DNA of 10,403 nucleotides from AC-32 sp036522595 (GCA_036522595.1 DATDFL010000221.1:1-10403); one strand, 5' to 3'. Shown: positions 1 through 6,067, counted from the first letter of the stretch. Translations and numbers: made by a program. Notes: generated from the sequence alone by a model not told the origin.

Positions 1-84
1 TCACGGTTTCGTGACAGACACGTACGACCTTTCCGAATATGCTCGCCTCGGGGAGGAGGCCGGGCGAACCGTATTAAGGGAAGC

Positions 85-864
85 TCAGAAAATGAGCGAG
101 CGATACGAGATCGTCTGCCGCATCCCGATTGCCTCGTAGACGCGGATCGCCGGCGCGTTCTCCGCGCGCACGAACAAGCACACGATCGGCACGCGCCGGA
201 GCAGCAGCCGGCACAGATCGCGCATTCCGCGCTGCGCATAGCCACGACCCCGCACCTCGGGGTCGACCCACACCTGCTGCAGCTGCACCGCCGACGGCGT
301 CCACGCCGACGCCTCCGCCTTGAAGCAGATCCTGCCGTCGTCCCGCCAGATCCACGACCGGCCGTCCTCGATCTGCATCCGCGTCCGCCAGCGGAAGCTC
401 TCCGGATCGCGGCCCAGCGGATCGATCCCGATCTCCTCCTCGTGCGCCGCCGCACACGCGGGCACGAGCAGCTCGAAGTCGTCCTGGCCCGCCGGGCGCA
501 GCCCCGTGTCGCCGGCCTCGGGCGCCTCGTCGAGGACATAGACCGGCTGGCCCGGCCGGTCTTCCCGCGGATCGGGCAGCCGCCGCCGCGCCGCGTCCCA
601 CAGCTCCGTGACCGCCCCCTCCTCGCCGATCACCATCCGCGCGTTCCCGGCCGCTGCGACCTCGGCGAACGCGTCGCAGCCGCTCCCGGAGGGAACGATG
701 TTCGAGCCCGTGTGACAAAGCGCTTTGAGCCGCCCGTGTCTCTCGACCGCGGTGAAGCGGCCGAGCCCGCGGCGAGCCACGTCCTCGAGGAAGACGCGCT
801 CCACCGGATCCTCCGCGCAGAAAGCGAGGATCTCCTCGAGCCGCGGTTCCTTCAAGCGGGCCAT
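85..864 (-). CDS. GNAT family N-acetyltransferase with N-terminal DUF4081-like domain
   Basis: This 259-residue protein is predicted to transfer an acyl group from acetyl-CoA to an unknown amine in the cytoplasm. The C-terminal half carries the GNAT fold signature: a strand ending in QVWVDPEVRGRGYA (about 197-210), where RGRGYA is the pyrophosphate-binding Q/RxxGxG/A loop, and NAPAIRVYEAIGM (236-248), the typical motif B ending. The N-terminal part (about 1-110), with VERVFLEDVARRG, resembles the DUF4081 domain found before GNAT domains in actinobacterial proteins; this is from memory. The ATG at 864 has no clear Shine-Dalgarno, but a TAAAGT box (876-881, minus) ends 11 bases upstream. It is divergent from the phosphorylase gene and appears to be a single-gene unit. 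Substrate is unknown. Confidence 0.88.
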   Translation of the reverse strand: MARLKEPRLEEILAFCAEDPVERVFLEDVARRGLGRFTAVERHGRLKALCHTGSNIVPSGSGCDAFAEVAAAGNARMVIGEEGAVTELWDAARRRLPDPREDRPGQPVYVLDEAPEAGDTGLRPAGQDDFELLVPACAAAHEEEIGIDPLGRDPESFRWRTRMQIEDGRSWIWRDDGRICFKAEASAWTPSAVQLQQVWVDPEVRGRGYAQRGMRDLCRLLLRRVPIVCLFVRAENAPAIRVYEAIGMRQTISYRSLIF

Positions 865-875
865 CAGTCGCCGAA

Positions 876-881
876 ACTTTA
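876..881 (-). promoter_or_regulatory. putative -10 box of the GNAT gene
   Basis: On the minus strand TAAAGT fits the actinobacterial TANNNT -10 consensus and ends 11 bases before the ATG at 864, predicting a 5' leader of only a few bases. No convincing -35 was seen. It is assigned on position and sequence alone. Confidence 0.35.
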
Positions 882-946
882 CGGCGCTAACTCTGCGACG
901 GCGCGAGCCGCCGCGGCCTCTTTGATCGGCGTCGCAAGCGAACGCC

Positions 947-952
947 TAAGCT
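947..952 (+). promoter_or_regulatory. putative -10 box giving a leaderless phosphorylase mRNA
   Basis: TAAGCT matches TANNNT and lies 6 bases before the ATG at 959, so transcription would start at or next to the A of the start codon. The absence of a Shine-Dalgarno before this ATG fits a leaderless transcript. The sirtuin gene has the same spacing. Confidence 0.4.
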
Positions 953-958
953 CTCCCG

Positions 959-1672
959 ATGCCCATCCACGTCCGCGCCGAGCCCGGCGATTACGCGGAG
1001 GCCTGTCTCCTTCCAGGCGACCCGCTCCGCGCCAAGTACATCGCCGAGACGTACTTCGACGATCCCATCGAGCGGAACGCCGAGCGCGGCATGCTCGGGT
1101 ACTCGGGCACCTTCGAGGGCTCCCCGGTCTCGGTCCAGGCGACGGGGATGGGCTGCCCGTCGGCGGCGATCGTGATGGAGGAGCTCGTTCAGCTGGGCGT
1201 GAAGCGGTTCCTCCGCGTCGGAACCTGCGGCGGGCTCCAACACGATCTGCAGCTCGGCGACCTGATCGTCGCGGTCTCAGCGGTGCCCGCGGACGGCACC
1301 GCGCGCCATTACGTCGGCGGTGAGCCGCACACGCCCACTGCCGACTGGGAGCTCGTGCACGGCGCGGTTCACGCGGCGAAAGAGCTCGACCAGCCCATGC
1401 GCGTCGGCGCGATCGCCTCCAGCGACACGTTCTACGACCCCGATCCCGAGCGGCACAAGCGCTGGTCCGCGCGGGGCGTCCTCGGCGTCGAGATGGAGGC
1501 GGCGGTGCTGTTCACGATCGGCGCTCTCCGCGGAGTGAAGGCCGGTTGCCTGCTGACCGTGAGCGACATCGTGATCGGCGAAGAGTTCACCCGGATCTCC
1601 GACGAGGAGCTCCGCGCGGCCGTCGACCGGATGACGCGCGTGGCGCTCAAGACCGTCACCGCAGGCCATTAG
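959..1672 (+). CDS. deoD: purine nucleoside phosphorylase, DeoD/MTAP-like hexameric type
   Basis: This 237-residue enzyme is predicted to cleave purine (deoxy)nucleosides with phosphate into free base and (deoxy)ribose-1-phosphate for purine salvage. It matches the roughly 239-residue E. coli DeoD along its length. Visible features are His4 (lent to the neighbouring subunit), GDPLRAKYIAET with phosphate-binding Arg24, Arg43 in AERGMLG, FLRVGT with Arg86, VEME (177-180) for ribose binding, and VSD with catalytic Asp203; uridine phosphorylases lack this Asp. The E. coli DeoD Arg217 region reads EELRAAV here, closer to archaeal MTA phosphorylase (KEELEKSV), so 6-aminopurine or methylthioadenosine substrates are possible. 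SSDTFYDPDPERHKRW also recalls the uridine phosphorylase branch. The symbol marks the family, not proven specificity. Its stop overlaps the start of the lipid kinase gene, implying coupled translation. Confidence 0.9.
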   Translation: MPIHVRAEPGDYAEACLLPGDPLRAKYIAETYFDDPIERNAERGMLGYSGTFEGSPVSVQATGMGCPSAAIVMEELVQLGVKRFLRVGTCGGLQHDLQLGDLIVAVSAVPADGTARHYVGGEPHTPTADWELVHGAVHAAKELDQPMRVGAIASSDTFYDPDPERHKRWSARGVLGVEMEAAVLFTIGALRGVKAGCLLTVSDIVIGEEFTRISDEELRAAVDRMTRVALKTVTAGH

Positions 1673-2558
1673 CGAGACCGTCTTCCTCGTCAACCCGGCC
1701 GCAGAAGGCGGGTCCGTCGGCCGACGCTGGCCCGAGCTCGCGGAACGCGCGGCGACCCTCGGGCTCCCAGGCGAAGCGGTTCTCTCGGAGCGAGCGGGAC
1801 AGCTGGGCGAGCTTGCCGCGCGCGCGGTCGACGACGGCGCAAGGCTCGTCGTCGCCGTCGGCGGAGACGGCACCGTCAACGAGGTCGTCCAGGGGCTCGC
1901 GGGCCGCGACGCGGAGCTCGCCGTGATCCCGCGCGGCACCGGCTGGGACTTCGTCCGTACGTACGGAATCCCGCGCAGGCTCGAGGACGCAATCGCGGTC
2001 GCGCGGGACGGCGCCCAGCGGACCATCGACCTCGGCCGAGCCACGTATCGCGGCGGGGAGTCCTACTTCGCGAACATCGCGAGCGCCGGGATGAGCGGCG
2101 CGATCGCGAAGCGCGCCAACGCGACCTCGAAAGCGCTCGGCGGAAAGGTCTCCTATGCGTGGGCAACCCTGACGGTCTTCGCCCGCTGGCACAACGACCA
2201 CGTCCTCGTCACCGTCGACGGGCAGCGGCGCGAGGCCCGGATGCACGACGTCGTCGTCGCGAACGGCCGCTACTTCGGCGGCGGGATGATGATCTGCCCG
2301 GAGGCCGAGCCGGACGACGGACTCTTCGACGTCCTGCTGATCGGCGACTTGACGAAGCGTGACCTGCTCTTCACGCTGCCGAAGACGTACAAGGGCCGGC
2401 ACCTGCCCCACCCGAAGGCCGAGGTGCTGCGCGGAGCCGTCGTCGAGATCGACGCGCCGCAACCGCTCCCGGTCGAGCTCGACGGCGAACAGCCCGGGAC
2501 GACGCCGGCTCGCTTCGAGATCGTTCCGAAGGCGCTGCGCCTAAAGGTTCCGCGCTAG
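1668..2558 (+). CDS. diacylglycerol kinase family lipid kinase (YegS/DgkB-like), apparent ATT start
   Basis: This 296-residue cytoplasmic or membrane-associated kinase is predicted to phosphorylate diacylglycerol or a related lipid with ATP. The N-terminal catalytic domain has VNPAAEGG (8-15, NPxxG type), AVGGDGTVNEV (63-73, nucleotide-binding GGDGT) and IPRGTGWDF (87-95; the usual GTGND has Trp in place of Asn). The C-terminal beta-domain shows NGRYFGGGM, PEAEPDDGLFDV and VELDGEQ, all typical. The frame opens at 1635 after a TGA, and the only near-start codon before the NPAA motif is ATT at 1668, which overlaps the upstream TAG (ATTAG). The first GTG (1923) would remove both the NPxxG and GGDGT motifs and cannot be the real start. 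No good Shine-Dalgarno is present, so coupling to the phosphorylase is likely. Its stop interlocks with that of the convergent gene. Confidence 0.88.
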   Translation: MSETVFLVNPAAEGGSVGRRWPELAERAATLGLPGEAVLSERAGQLGELAARAVDDGARLVVAVGGDGTVNEVVQGLAGRDAELAVIPRGTGWDFVRTYGIPRRLEDAIAVARDGAQRTIDLGRATYRGGESYFANIASAGMSGAIAKRANATSKALGGKVSYAWATLTVFARWHNDHVLVTVDGQRREARMHDVVVANGRYFGGGMMICPEAEPDDGLFDVLLIGDLTKRDLLFTLPKTYKGRHLPHPKAEVLRGAVVEIDAPQPLPVELDGEQPGTTPARFEIVPKALRLKVPR

Positions 2559-2836
2559 GACGCTGGCTTCTTCGGCGGAGCCTTGCGCTTGGCAGGCGCT
2601 CGCTTTGCCGGCGTGCGGGACGAGCGGCTCAGCTCGTCGACCTTCTTCTCGAGCGCGACAACGCGGCGCTCCAGGGCATCGAGGCCGCGAACCTTCTTCT
2701 GCAGCTCGTCGACGCGATCCTTCATCTGCAGGCCCGCATCGAGGAGCCGCTGCGCCGCCGGCATCTCGGAAAGCTTTCCGACCACGTCCTCGCCGCGGTC
2801 GGCGAGCTTGCTCAGGAGATCCTGTCGCTCGGCCAT
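2555..2836 (-). CDS. small coiled-coil protein with basic Ala/Pro/Lys-rich tail
   Basis: This 93-residue protein belongs to no family I can name. Residues about 35-70 (MKDRVDELQKKVRGLDALER and onward to VDEL) form a heptad-patterned amphipathic helix, probably a dimeric coiled coil. Residues 71-93 are a disordered, strongly basic tail with two PAKR units, like histone H1-like or HupB tails, so binding to DNA or another polyanion is possible. There is no signal peptide or membrane segment. It is the last gene of the transpeptidase operon, 12 bases after the secreted-protein stop, with a weak GGGA before its ATG. Its TAG shares the palindrome CTAG with the stop of the convergent lipid kinase gene. 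Confidence 0.72.
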   Translation of the reverse strand: MAERQDLLSKLADRGEDVVGKLSEMPAAQRLLDAGLQMKDRVDELQKKVRGLDALERRVVALEKKVDELSRSSRTPAKRAPAKRKAPPKKPAS

Positions 2837-2848
2837 GTCCCGTGGACA

Positions 2849-4306
2849 CTACCGAACTCTCGTCACGACGTAGTCGAGCTCGTAGCAGCCTCGCCGGTTC
2901 ACGGCTGGGCACGTCGAAAGAGCCCGCAGCGGCCGGCCGCGGTGGAAGCCGAGCGCCGCGGCCGAAGAGGAGAAGCGCCGGACAACGACTCCCGGGCGGT
3001 CGTCGCCGTCCGCGAAGCTGCCGTACTCATCCGAGCGCGGGCACGGCGTCATTGCGTGGGTGGCGCCGTCGGCGTTGCCGAACGAGCCGAAGTCGCACTC
3101 GCGCGCGAAGGCGAACACGCGCCAGGGCCGGCCTCGCGGGACGAAGACATCCAGCGCCGGGCCGTTGCGGAAGACCTGGCCGTCGTGCGTCCGCAGGAGC
3201 CCGTGGCTCCACGTCGTCCACTTGCCGGCGGCCTCGAGGTAGACGTTCCACTCGCCCGGCGGCTTCGACCCCTGCTCGCCGTGCGTCGTCTCCTTCGAGC
3301 CGCAGGTTGGACGCCCGTTCGCGCAGCCGGGATCCATCGCGCGCCGGACGAGCAGCCGCGTGAAGCGGACGCGGAGATGCTCGACGCGCCGACTCACGAG
3401 AATCCGCTTCGCGACGAGCAGCTTCCCCGCGGGGTTGCCCGTCACCGTGACCGTGACTTCGACGTTCCTCCCATGCAAGGCGGTGCGAACGTGCGCCCCA
3501 CCGCCCGAGCTGCCGGCGTCGACGACTCGCACCTTCGCGTGCCGCGGAACGTGAAGCCGAAAGCGGTAGCTGCCTCGGATGTCCGCCCACCGGCTCTCAG
3601 TCGAGAGGCAGCTCTGGAAGACCGGGACGACGAGCTTGGCCTGGTGCGCGCAGTCGGCCTCGACGCCGGCGAACGTCTTGTCGTTCGAGACCACGAGATC
3701 GCCCTCGCCGCCGCCGGTGCGCTGCACCCAGAACGCGCGGTAGGAATGGAGCTCCGTCCGCTCGCCGCCCGGGAGCCAGTGGCCGCAGTCCCAGACCCAG
3801 GAGCCGACCAAGGCGACGCGGTCGCCGGGCTCGGGCCAGGCGAAGCTCGGCAGGGCGGTCTGCTCGCGCTCGACGTGGAGGCGTCCCGACGAAGCGCCCT
3901 TGCCCTCGAAGTTCCCGGTGTGCGCAGCCGGGTCGCCGCCGAGCAGGCCGAGGTACGAGCGGTCCGGGAGCACGTCGAAGTTGAAGTCGTAGGCGCGGTG
4001 CACCGTCGGCAGGTCCTCCTCGGTCGGGTGCGACGCGAGCTGTGGGTAGTAGCGCGAAGAGACCACGCCTTCGAGCCGCTGCTGCGGCGGAGGCGGCCCG
4101 GTCGCCGGCGCCGCGTGGTCGTTCACGTAGACCCAGGTCGGGATCTCCCGCCGCACCTGTGCGGAGAAGTCGCGACCGCAGCCGTCGACGACGGCCTGCT
4201 GCGGGTCGATCCCGCTTTGCGCGGGACTGCCCGCAAGCGCCGCGAGCGTCGCCGCGAGCCCGGCGACGAGCGCCGCAGCCACGGCGACCACCCGCGTGCG
4301 ACTCAC
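2849..4306 (-). CDS. secreted Cys-rich protein of unknown function, GTG start
   Basis: This is a 485-residue exported protein. The start is GTG at 4306 because its GTGA overlaps the TGA of the L,D-transpeptidase and it is followed at once by a signal peptide: SRTR, a hydrophobic Ala/Val/Leu core to about residue 25, and AGSPAQS as a likely cleavage region. A longer reading from 4414 only adds an Arg/Pro-rich shadow of the upstream gene. The mature part has about ten Cys, suggesting disulfides. Conspicuous motifs are VGSWVWDCGHW (about 168-177) followed by ERTELHSYRA (182-191), and near the end VFAFARECDFGSFG and DEYGSFADGDDRPG, which look like turns of a beta-sandwich with possible metal-binding acidic loops. 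I do not recognise a family. Translational coupling to the transpeptidase suggests an envelope role. Confidence 0.8.
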   Translation of the reverse strand: MSRTRVVAVAAALVAGLAATLAALAGSPAQSGIDPQQAVVDGCGRDFSAQVRREIPTWVYVNDHAAPATGPPPPQQRLEGVVSSRYYPQLASHPTEEDLPTVHRAYDFNFDVLPDRSYLGLLGGDPAAHTGNFEGKGASSGRLHVEREQTALPSFAWPEPGDRVALVGSWVWDCGHWLPGGERTELHSYRAFWVQRTGGGEGDLVVSNDKTFAGVEADCAHQAKLVVPVFQSCLSTESRWADIRGSYRFRLHVPRHAKVRVVDAGSSGGGAHVRTALHGRNVEVTVTVTGNPAGKLLVAKRILVSRRVEHLRVRFTRLLVRRAMDPGCANGRPTCGSKETTHGEQGSKPPGEWNVYLEAAGKWTTWSHGLLRTHDGQVFRNGPALDVFVPRGRPWRVFAFARECDFGSFGNADGATHAMTPCPRSDEYGSFADGDDRPGVVVRRFSSSAAALGFHRGRPLRALSTCPAVNRRGCYELDYVVTRVR

Positions 4307-5058
4307 CGGATGATCACGACCGGCGTGCCGGCAGGCGTTGCGGCGAACAGCTTGCGGAGGACGGGGTTCCGCACCCGGATGCAGCCGTTCGAGACGGCGT
4401 GGCCGATCGACCACGGCTCATTCGTCCCGTGGATCGCGATCGGGCCGCCCTGGGTCCAGCCCGTGAGGACGTTGGAGAACGCCGAGATGCCGATCGCGCC
4501 GGGCCCGAACGGGCCGCCGCTCTCCGTCGGGATCAGGCGCTGGTTGACGTAGTAGCTGCCCGTCGGAGTCGGGGTCGCGCTCGAGCCCACCGCGACGGTC
4601 GTGTGGAGCACCGGCTTACCGCGGCGAAAGAGCGTGAGGCGACGCTTCGAGACCTGCACGACGACCTTGGAGTGAACCGATGCGAGCTTGACGTCGCGCG
4701 CACGCACGTAGCCCTGGATCCCGTTGGGCTTGATCGGCAACTGGACGCGGTACCACGTCGCCTTGCAGTTGCTTCGCCGGAGCTCGGAGACGACGCGGAA
4801 GACCGTCGGAAAGGCGTTCTGGTTCAGGCGGCCGAAGCGCGCGAACGGCTTCCGGCCGGGACGGCGGTAGGCGGTCGCGTGCTTCTGAACAACCGCGGCG
4901 ACCGCGACCCGGCTCGACCCGACCGTCTTCGTCCCGGCGACACAGTGCTTCGTGGGCCCAGGCGGCACCACGGCTGCCGGGCTCCGCTGCGCAGTCGCAC
5001 CGCAGCCGGCGAGGGCGCAGACGATCGGCCCCAAGACGAGCGCGAGGACGAGCCGCAT
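4303..5058 (-). CDS. lipoprotein L,D-transpeptidase (YkuD domain)
   Basis: This 251-residue envelope enzyme is predicted to make 3-3 peptidoglycan cross-links or attach proteins to the wall. The ATG at 5058 is chosen over one at 5100 because GGGAAGG lies 5 bases upstream and a signal peptide follows directly, ending in the lipobox LAGC (Cys19). Residues about 46-126 look like an SH3-like wall-binding domain ending in NGIQGYVRARDV. The YkuD domain (about 129-250) has TPTPTGSYYVN, the active-site HGT (210-212) and SNGCIRV (223-229) with nucleophile Cys226. The other residues of the HxxxxxxxxxxxxSxGC(I/V)R signature are intact, so the enzyme should be active. It is first in an operon with the secreted protein (4-base overlap) and the coiled-coil protein. 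Paired GTCAC repeats lie 38-53 bases upstream. Confidence 0.93.
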   Translation of the reverse strand: MRLVLALVLGPIVCALAGCGATAQRSPAAVVPPGPTKHCVAGTKTVGSSRVAVAAVVQKHATAYRRPGRKPFARFGRLNQNAFPTVFRVVSELRRSNCKATWYRVQLPIKPNGIQGYVRARDVKLASVHSKVVVQVSKRRLTLFRRGKPVLHTTVAVGSSATPTPTGSYYVNQRLIPTESGGPFGPGAIGISAFSNVLTGWTQGGPIAIHGTNEPWSIGHAVSNGCIRVRNPVLRKLFAATPAGTPVVIIR

Positions 5059-5071
5059 TCGCACCTTCCCG

Positions 5072-5077
5072 AGCGTA
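5072..5077 (-). promoter_or_regulatory. putative -10 box of the transpeptidase operon
   Basis: Minus-strand TACGCT fits TANNNT. The hexamer 17 bases upstream of it is GTGACG, which falls inside the GTCAC repeat pair, so a regulator bound there would sit on the -35 position of this promoter. It is a weak match and is assigned by context. Confidence 0.3.
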
Positions 5078-5092
5078 GCGAGAACCCACCAG

Positions 5093-5111
5093 TTCGTCAC
5101 AACTTCGTCAC
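5093..5111. promoter_or_regulatory. paired TTCGTCAC direct repeat, MtrA/PhoP-like box
   Basis: TTCGTCAC occurs at 5093-5100 and again at 5104-5111, an exact 8-base direct repeat with an 11-bp period (GTCAC-N6-GTCAC). A degraded third unit, GTGCG, follows at 5118. The box lies between the divergent transpeptidase operon and the small CxxC gene. Direct repeats with one-turn spacing are the classic site of OmpR-family response regulators, and GTCAC-type pentamers separated by about 6 bases resemble the motif reported for actinobacterial MtrA, a regulator of cell-wall genes. A similar array precedes the VanW gene. Confidence 0.5.
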
Positions 5112-5115
5112 CCTT

Positions 5116-5144
5116 TTGTGCGTCGTAGCTTCCGAAGCGATAAC
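5116..5144 (+). promoter_or_regulatory. putative promoter of the small CxxC gene
   Basis: TTGTGC (5116-5121) and GATAAC (5139-5144) are separated by 17 bases, a standard sigma-70-type layout, with the start codon 19 bases after the -10. The GTCAC pair ends 4 bases upstream of this -35, an arrangement expected for activation by an OmpR-family regulator. Confidence 0.4.
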
Positions 5145-5163
5145 TACGCTGAGTCCGAGGACG

Positions 5164-5331
5164 ATGTCACAGCTATTTCCCCTCCATCGCAAGCGCGCAC
5201 ACTCGCACCGTGCGGTCCGCACCTACGTGCTGGGCCAGCGCCTCGGCATTCCGTACGAGGTGGAGCGGACGGTGTGCGCGGACTGTCGGCAGGTGCTCGA
5301 AGAGCGCCCGCTCAAGCGCGCCGCCGCCTGA
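5164..5331 (+). CDS. small CxxC protein of 55 residues, function unknown
   Basis: This short gene begins at ATG 5164, with GAGG three bases upstream and a plausible promoter. The product is basic: MSQLFPLHRKRAHSHR, then a conserved-looking middle (TYVLGQRLGIPYEVERTV), then CADC (Cys38, Cys41), and a C-terminus in KRAAA. One CxxC plus nearby His8, His13 and His15 could bind a metal alone or as a dimer; this is inference. A longer reading of the same frame from 4042 would be the antisense of the transpeptidase and is not believable. It is divergent from the transpeptidase operon and overlaps the sirtuin gene by 20 bases at the 3' end. I recall similar small proteins in related actinobacteria but cannot name a family. 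Confidence 0.65.
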   Translation: MSQLFPLHRKRAHSHRAVRTYVLGQRLGIPYEVERTVCADCRQVLEERPLKRAAA

Positions 5332-6061
5332 GCATCCCGACAACCTGAGGCAAGACCTCACCCGCACTGCCGTCGACTTTCAGCGACGCCTGTGAATCGA
5401 AGGGCGTCTGCCCGCGGTTGACGATCGCTACCTCGCCGCCCGTGCCGAGGGTCTCGAGCGGCAGCCCGGCCACCGGGTAGACCTCCAGCGCGGAGCCGAC
5501 GACGAGCAGCAGCCGCGCTCGGCGGGCGAGCTCGTAGGCACGGTCGATCGCAGCGGGAGGCAGGAGCTCGCCGAAGAAGACGACGTCCGGCTTCAGAATC
5601 CCGCCGCAGCTCGGGCATTCCGGCGCGTCGGCGTCGGCCAGCAGCTCCAGGACGCGGGCGAGCTCGTAGCCCCTGCCGCAGCCCGGGCAGGTCGCGGTGC
5701 GGATCGAGCCGTGCACCTCGACGACGTTCTCGCTTCCGGCGCGCTCGTGGAGCAGGTCGATGTTCTGCGTCACGACCGCTTCGACAAGGCCGATCTGCTC
5801 GAGCTCCGCGAGGGCCGAATGCGCCGGGTTCGGCCTGGCACCGGTCAGCATCTCGACGCGCGGCTTGTAGAAGCTCCAGACCTTGCGAGGGTCGCGCCGG
5901 AAAGCCTCGATCGAGGCGTACTCCGTCGGGTCGACCGCCGCCCAGAGCCCCGTTGGCGAGCGGAAGTCCGGGATGCCGCTCTCGGTGCTCACGCCTGCCC
6001 CGGTCAGCACGACGCACGGCTGCCTGCTGCGGATCAGCTCCGCAAGCTCGCTCGTGGACAT
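5312..6061 (-). CDS. cobB: Sir2-family NAD-dependent protein deacylase (sirtuin, CobB-like)
   Basis: This 249-residue enzyme is predicted to remove acyl groups from lysines using NAD+, giving nicotinamide and O-acyl-ADP-ribose. All core motifs are visible: GAGVSTESGIPDFRS (21-35, NAD binding), TQNID (98-102), catalytic His118 in EVHGS, zinc Cys125/128 (CPGC) and Cys149/152 (CPSC), VVFFGE (160-165), GSALEVYP (189-196) and VNRG (214-217). FYKPR gives Tyr65-x-x-Arg68, the motif that lets SIRT5 and E. coli CobB bind succinyl- or malonyl-lysine, so a desuccinylase activity is likely besides deacetylation. The ATG at 6061 is chosen because homologues start just before the first strand; an extension to 6295 is only the antisense of the thioesterase gene. 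TACGAT ends 6 bases upstream, suggesting a leaderless mRNA. Confidence 0.95.
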   Translation of the reverse strand: MSTSELAELIRSRQPCVVLTGAGVSTESGIPDFRSPTGLWAAVDPTEYASIEAFRRDPRKVWSFYKPRVEMLTGARPNPAHSALAELEQIGLVEAVVTQNIDLLHERAGSENVVEVHGSIRTATCPGCGRGYELARVLELLADADAPECPSCGGILKPDVVFFGELLPPAAIDRAYELARRARLLLVVGSALEVYPVAGLPLETLGTGGEVAIVNRGQTPFDSQASLKVDGSAGEVLPQVVGMLRRRRA

Positions 6062-6067
6062 CGCTCG

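Noticed and set aside
11..139. Frame from GTG 11 to TAG 139 (42 codons, beginning VTDTYDLSEYARLGEEAG), possibly a small gene or the end of a gene from the left
   Set aside because: It overlaps the 3' end of the GNAT gene, has no ribosome site, uses AT-ending codons (including TTA) unlike its neighbours, and cannot be judged without sequence to the left.
1923..2558. GTG at 1923 as the start of the lipid kinase
   Set aside because: It would remove the NPxxG and GGDGT motifs, which are intact and in frame upstream, so the protein would lack its ATP-binding site.
4307..4414. Upstream extension of the secreted protein to 4414
   Set aside because: The extra 36 residues overlap the transpeptidase C-terminus and push the signal peptide inside the protein. 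The GTG at 4306 puts the signal peptide at the N-terminus and gives a normal GTGA overlap.
2942..4552. Plus-strand frame of 536 codons
   Set aside because: It is antisense to a gene with a signal peptide and conserved-looking motifs. It has low-complexity Arg/Ala/Glu composition and no recognisable domain, typical of GC-rich shadow frames.
4042..5331. Long plus-strand frame of 429 codons ending in the CxxC protein
   Set aside because: All but the last 55 codons is the antisense of the transpeptidase and secreted-protein genes, rich in Arg/Pro/Ala as expected for a shadow frame. Only the ATG at 5164 has a ribosome site.
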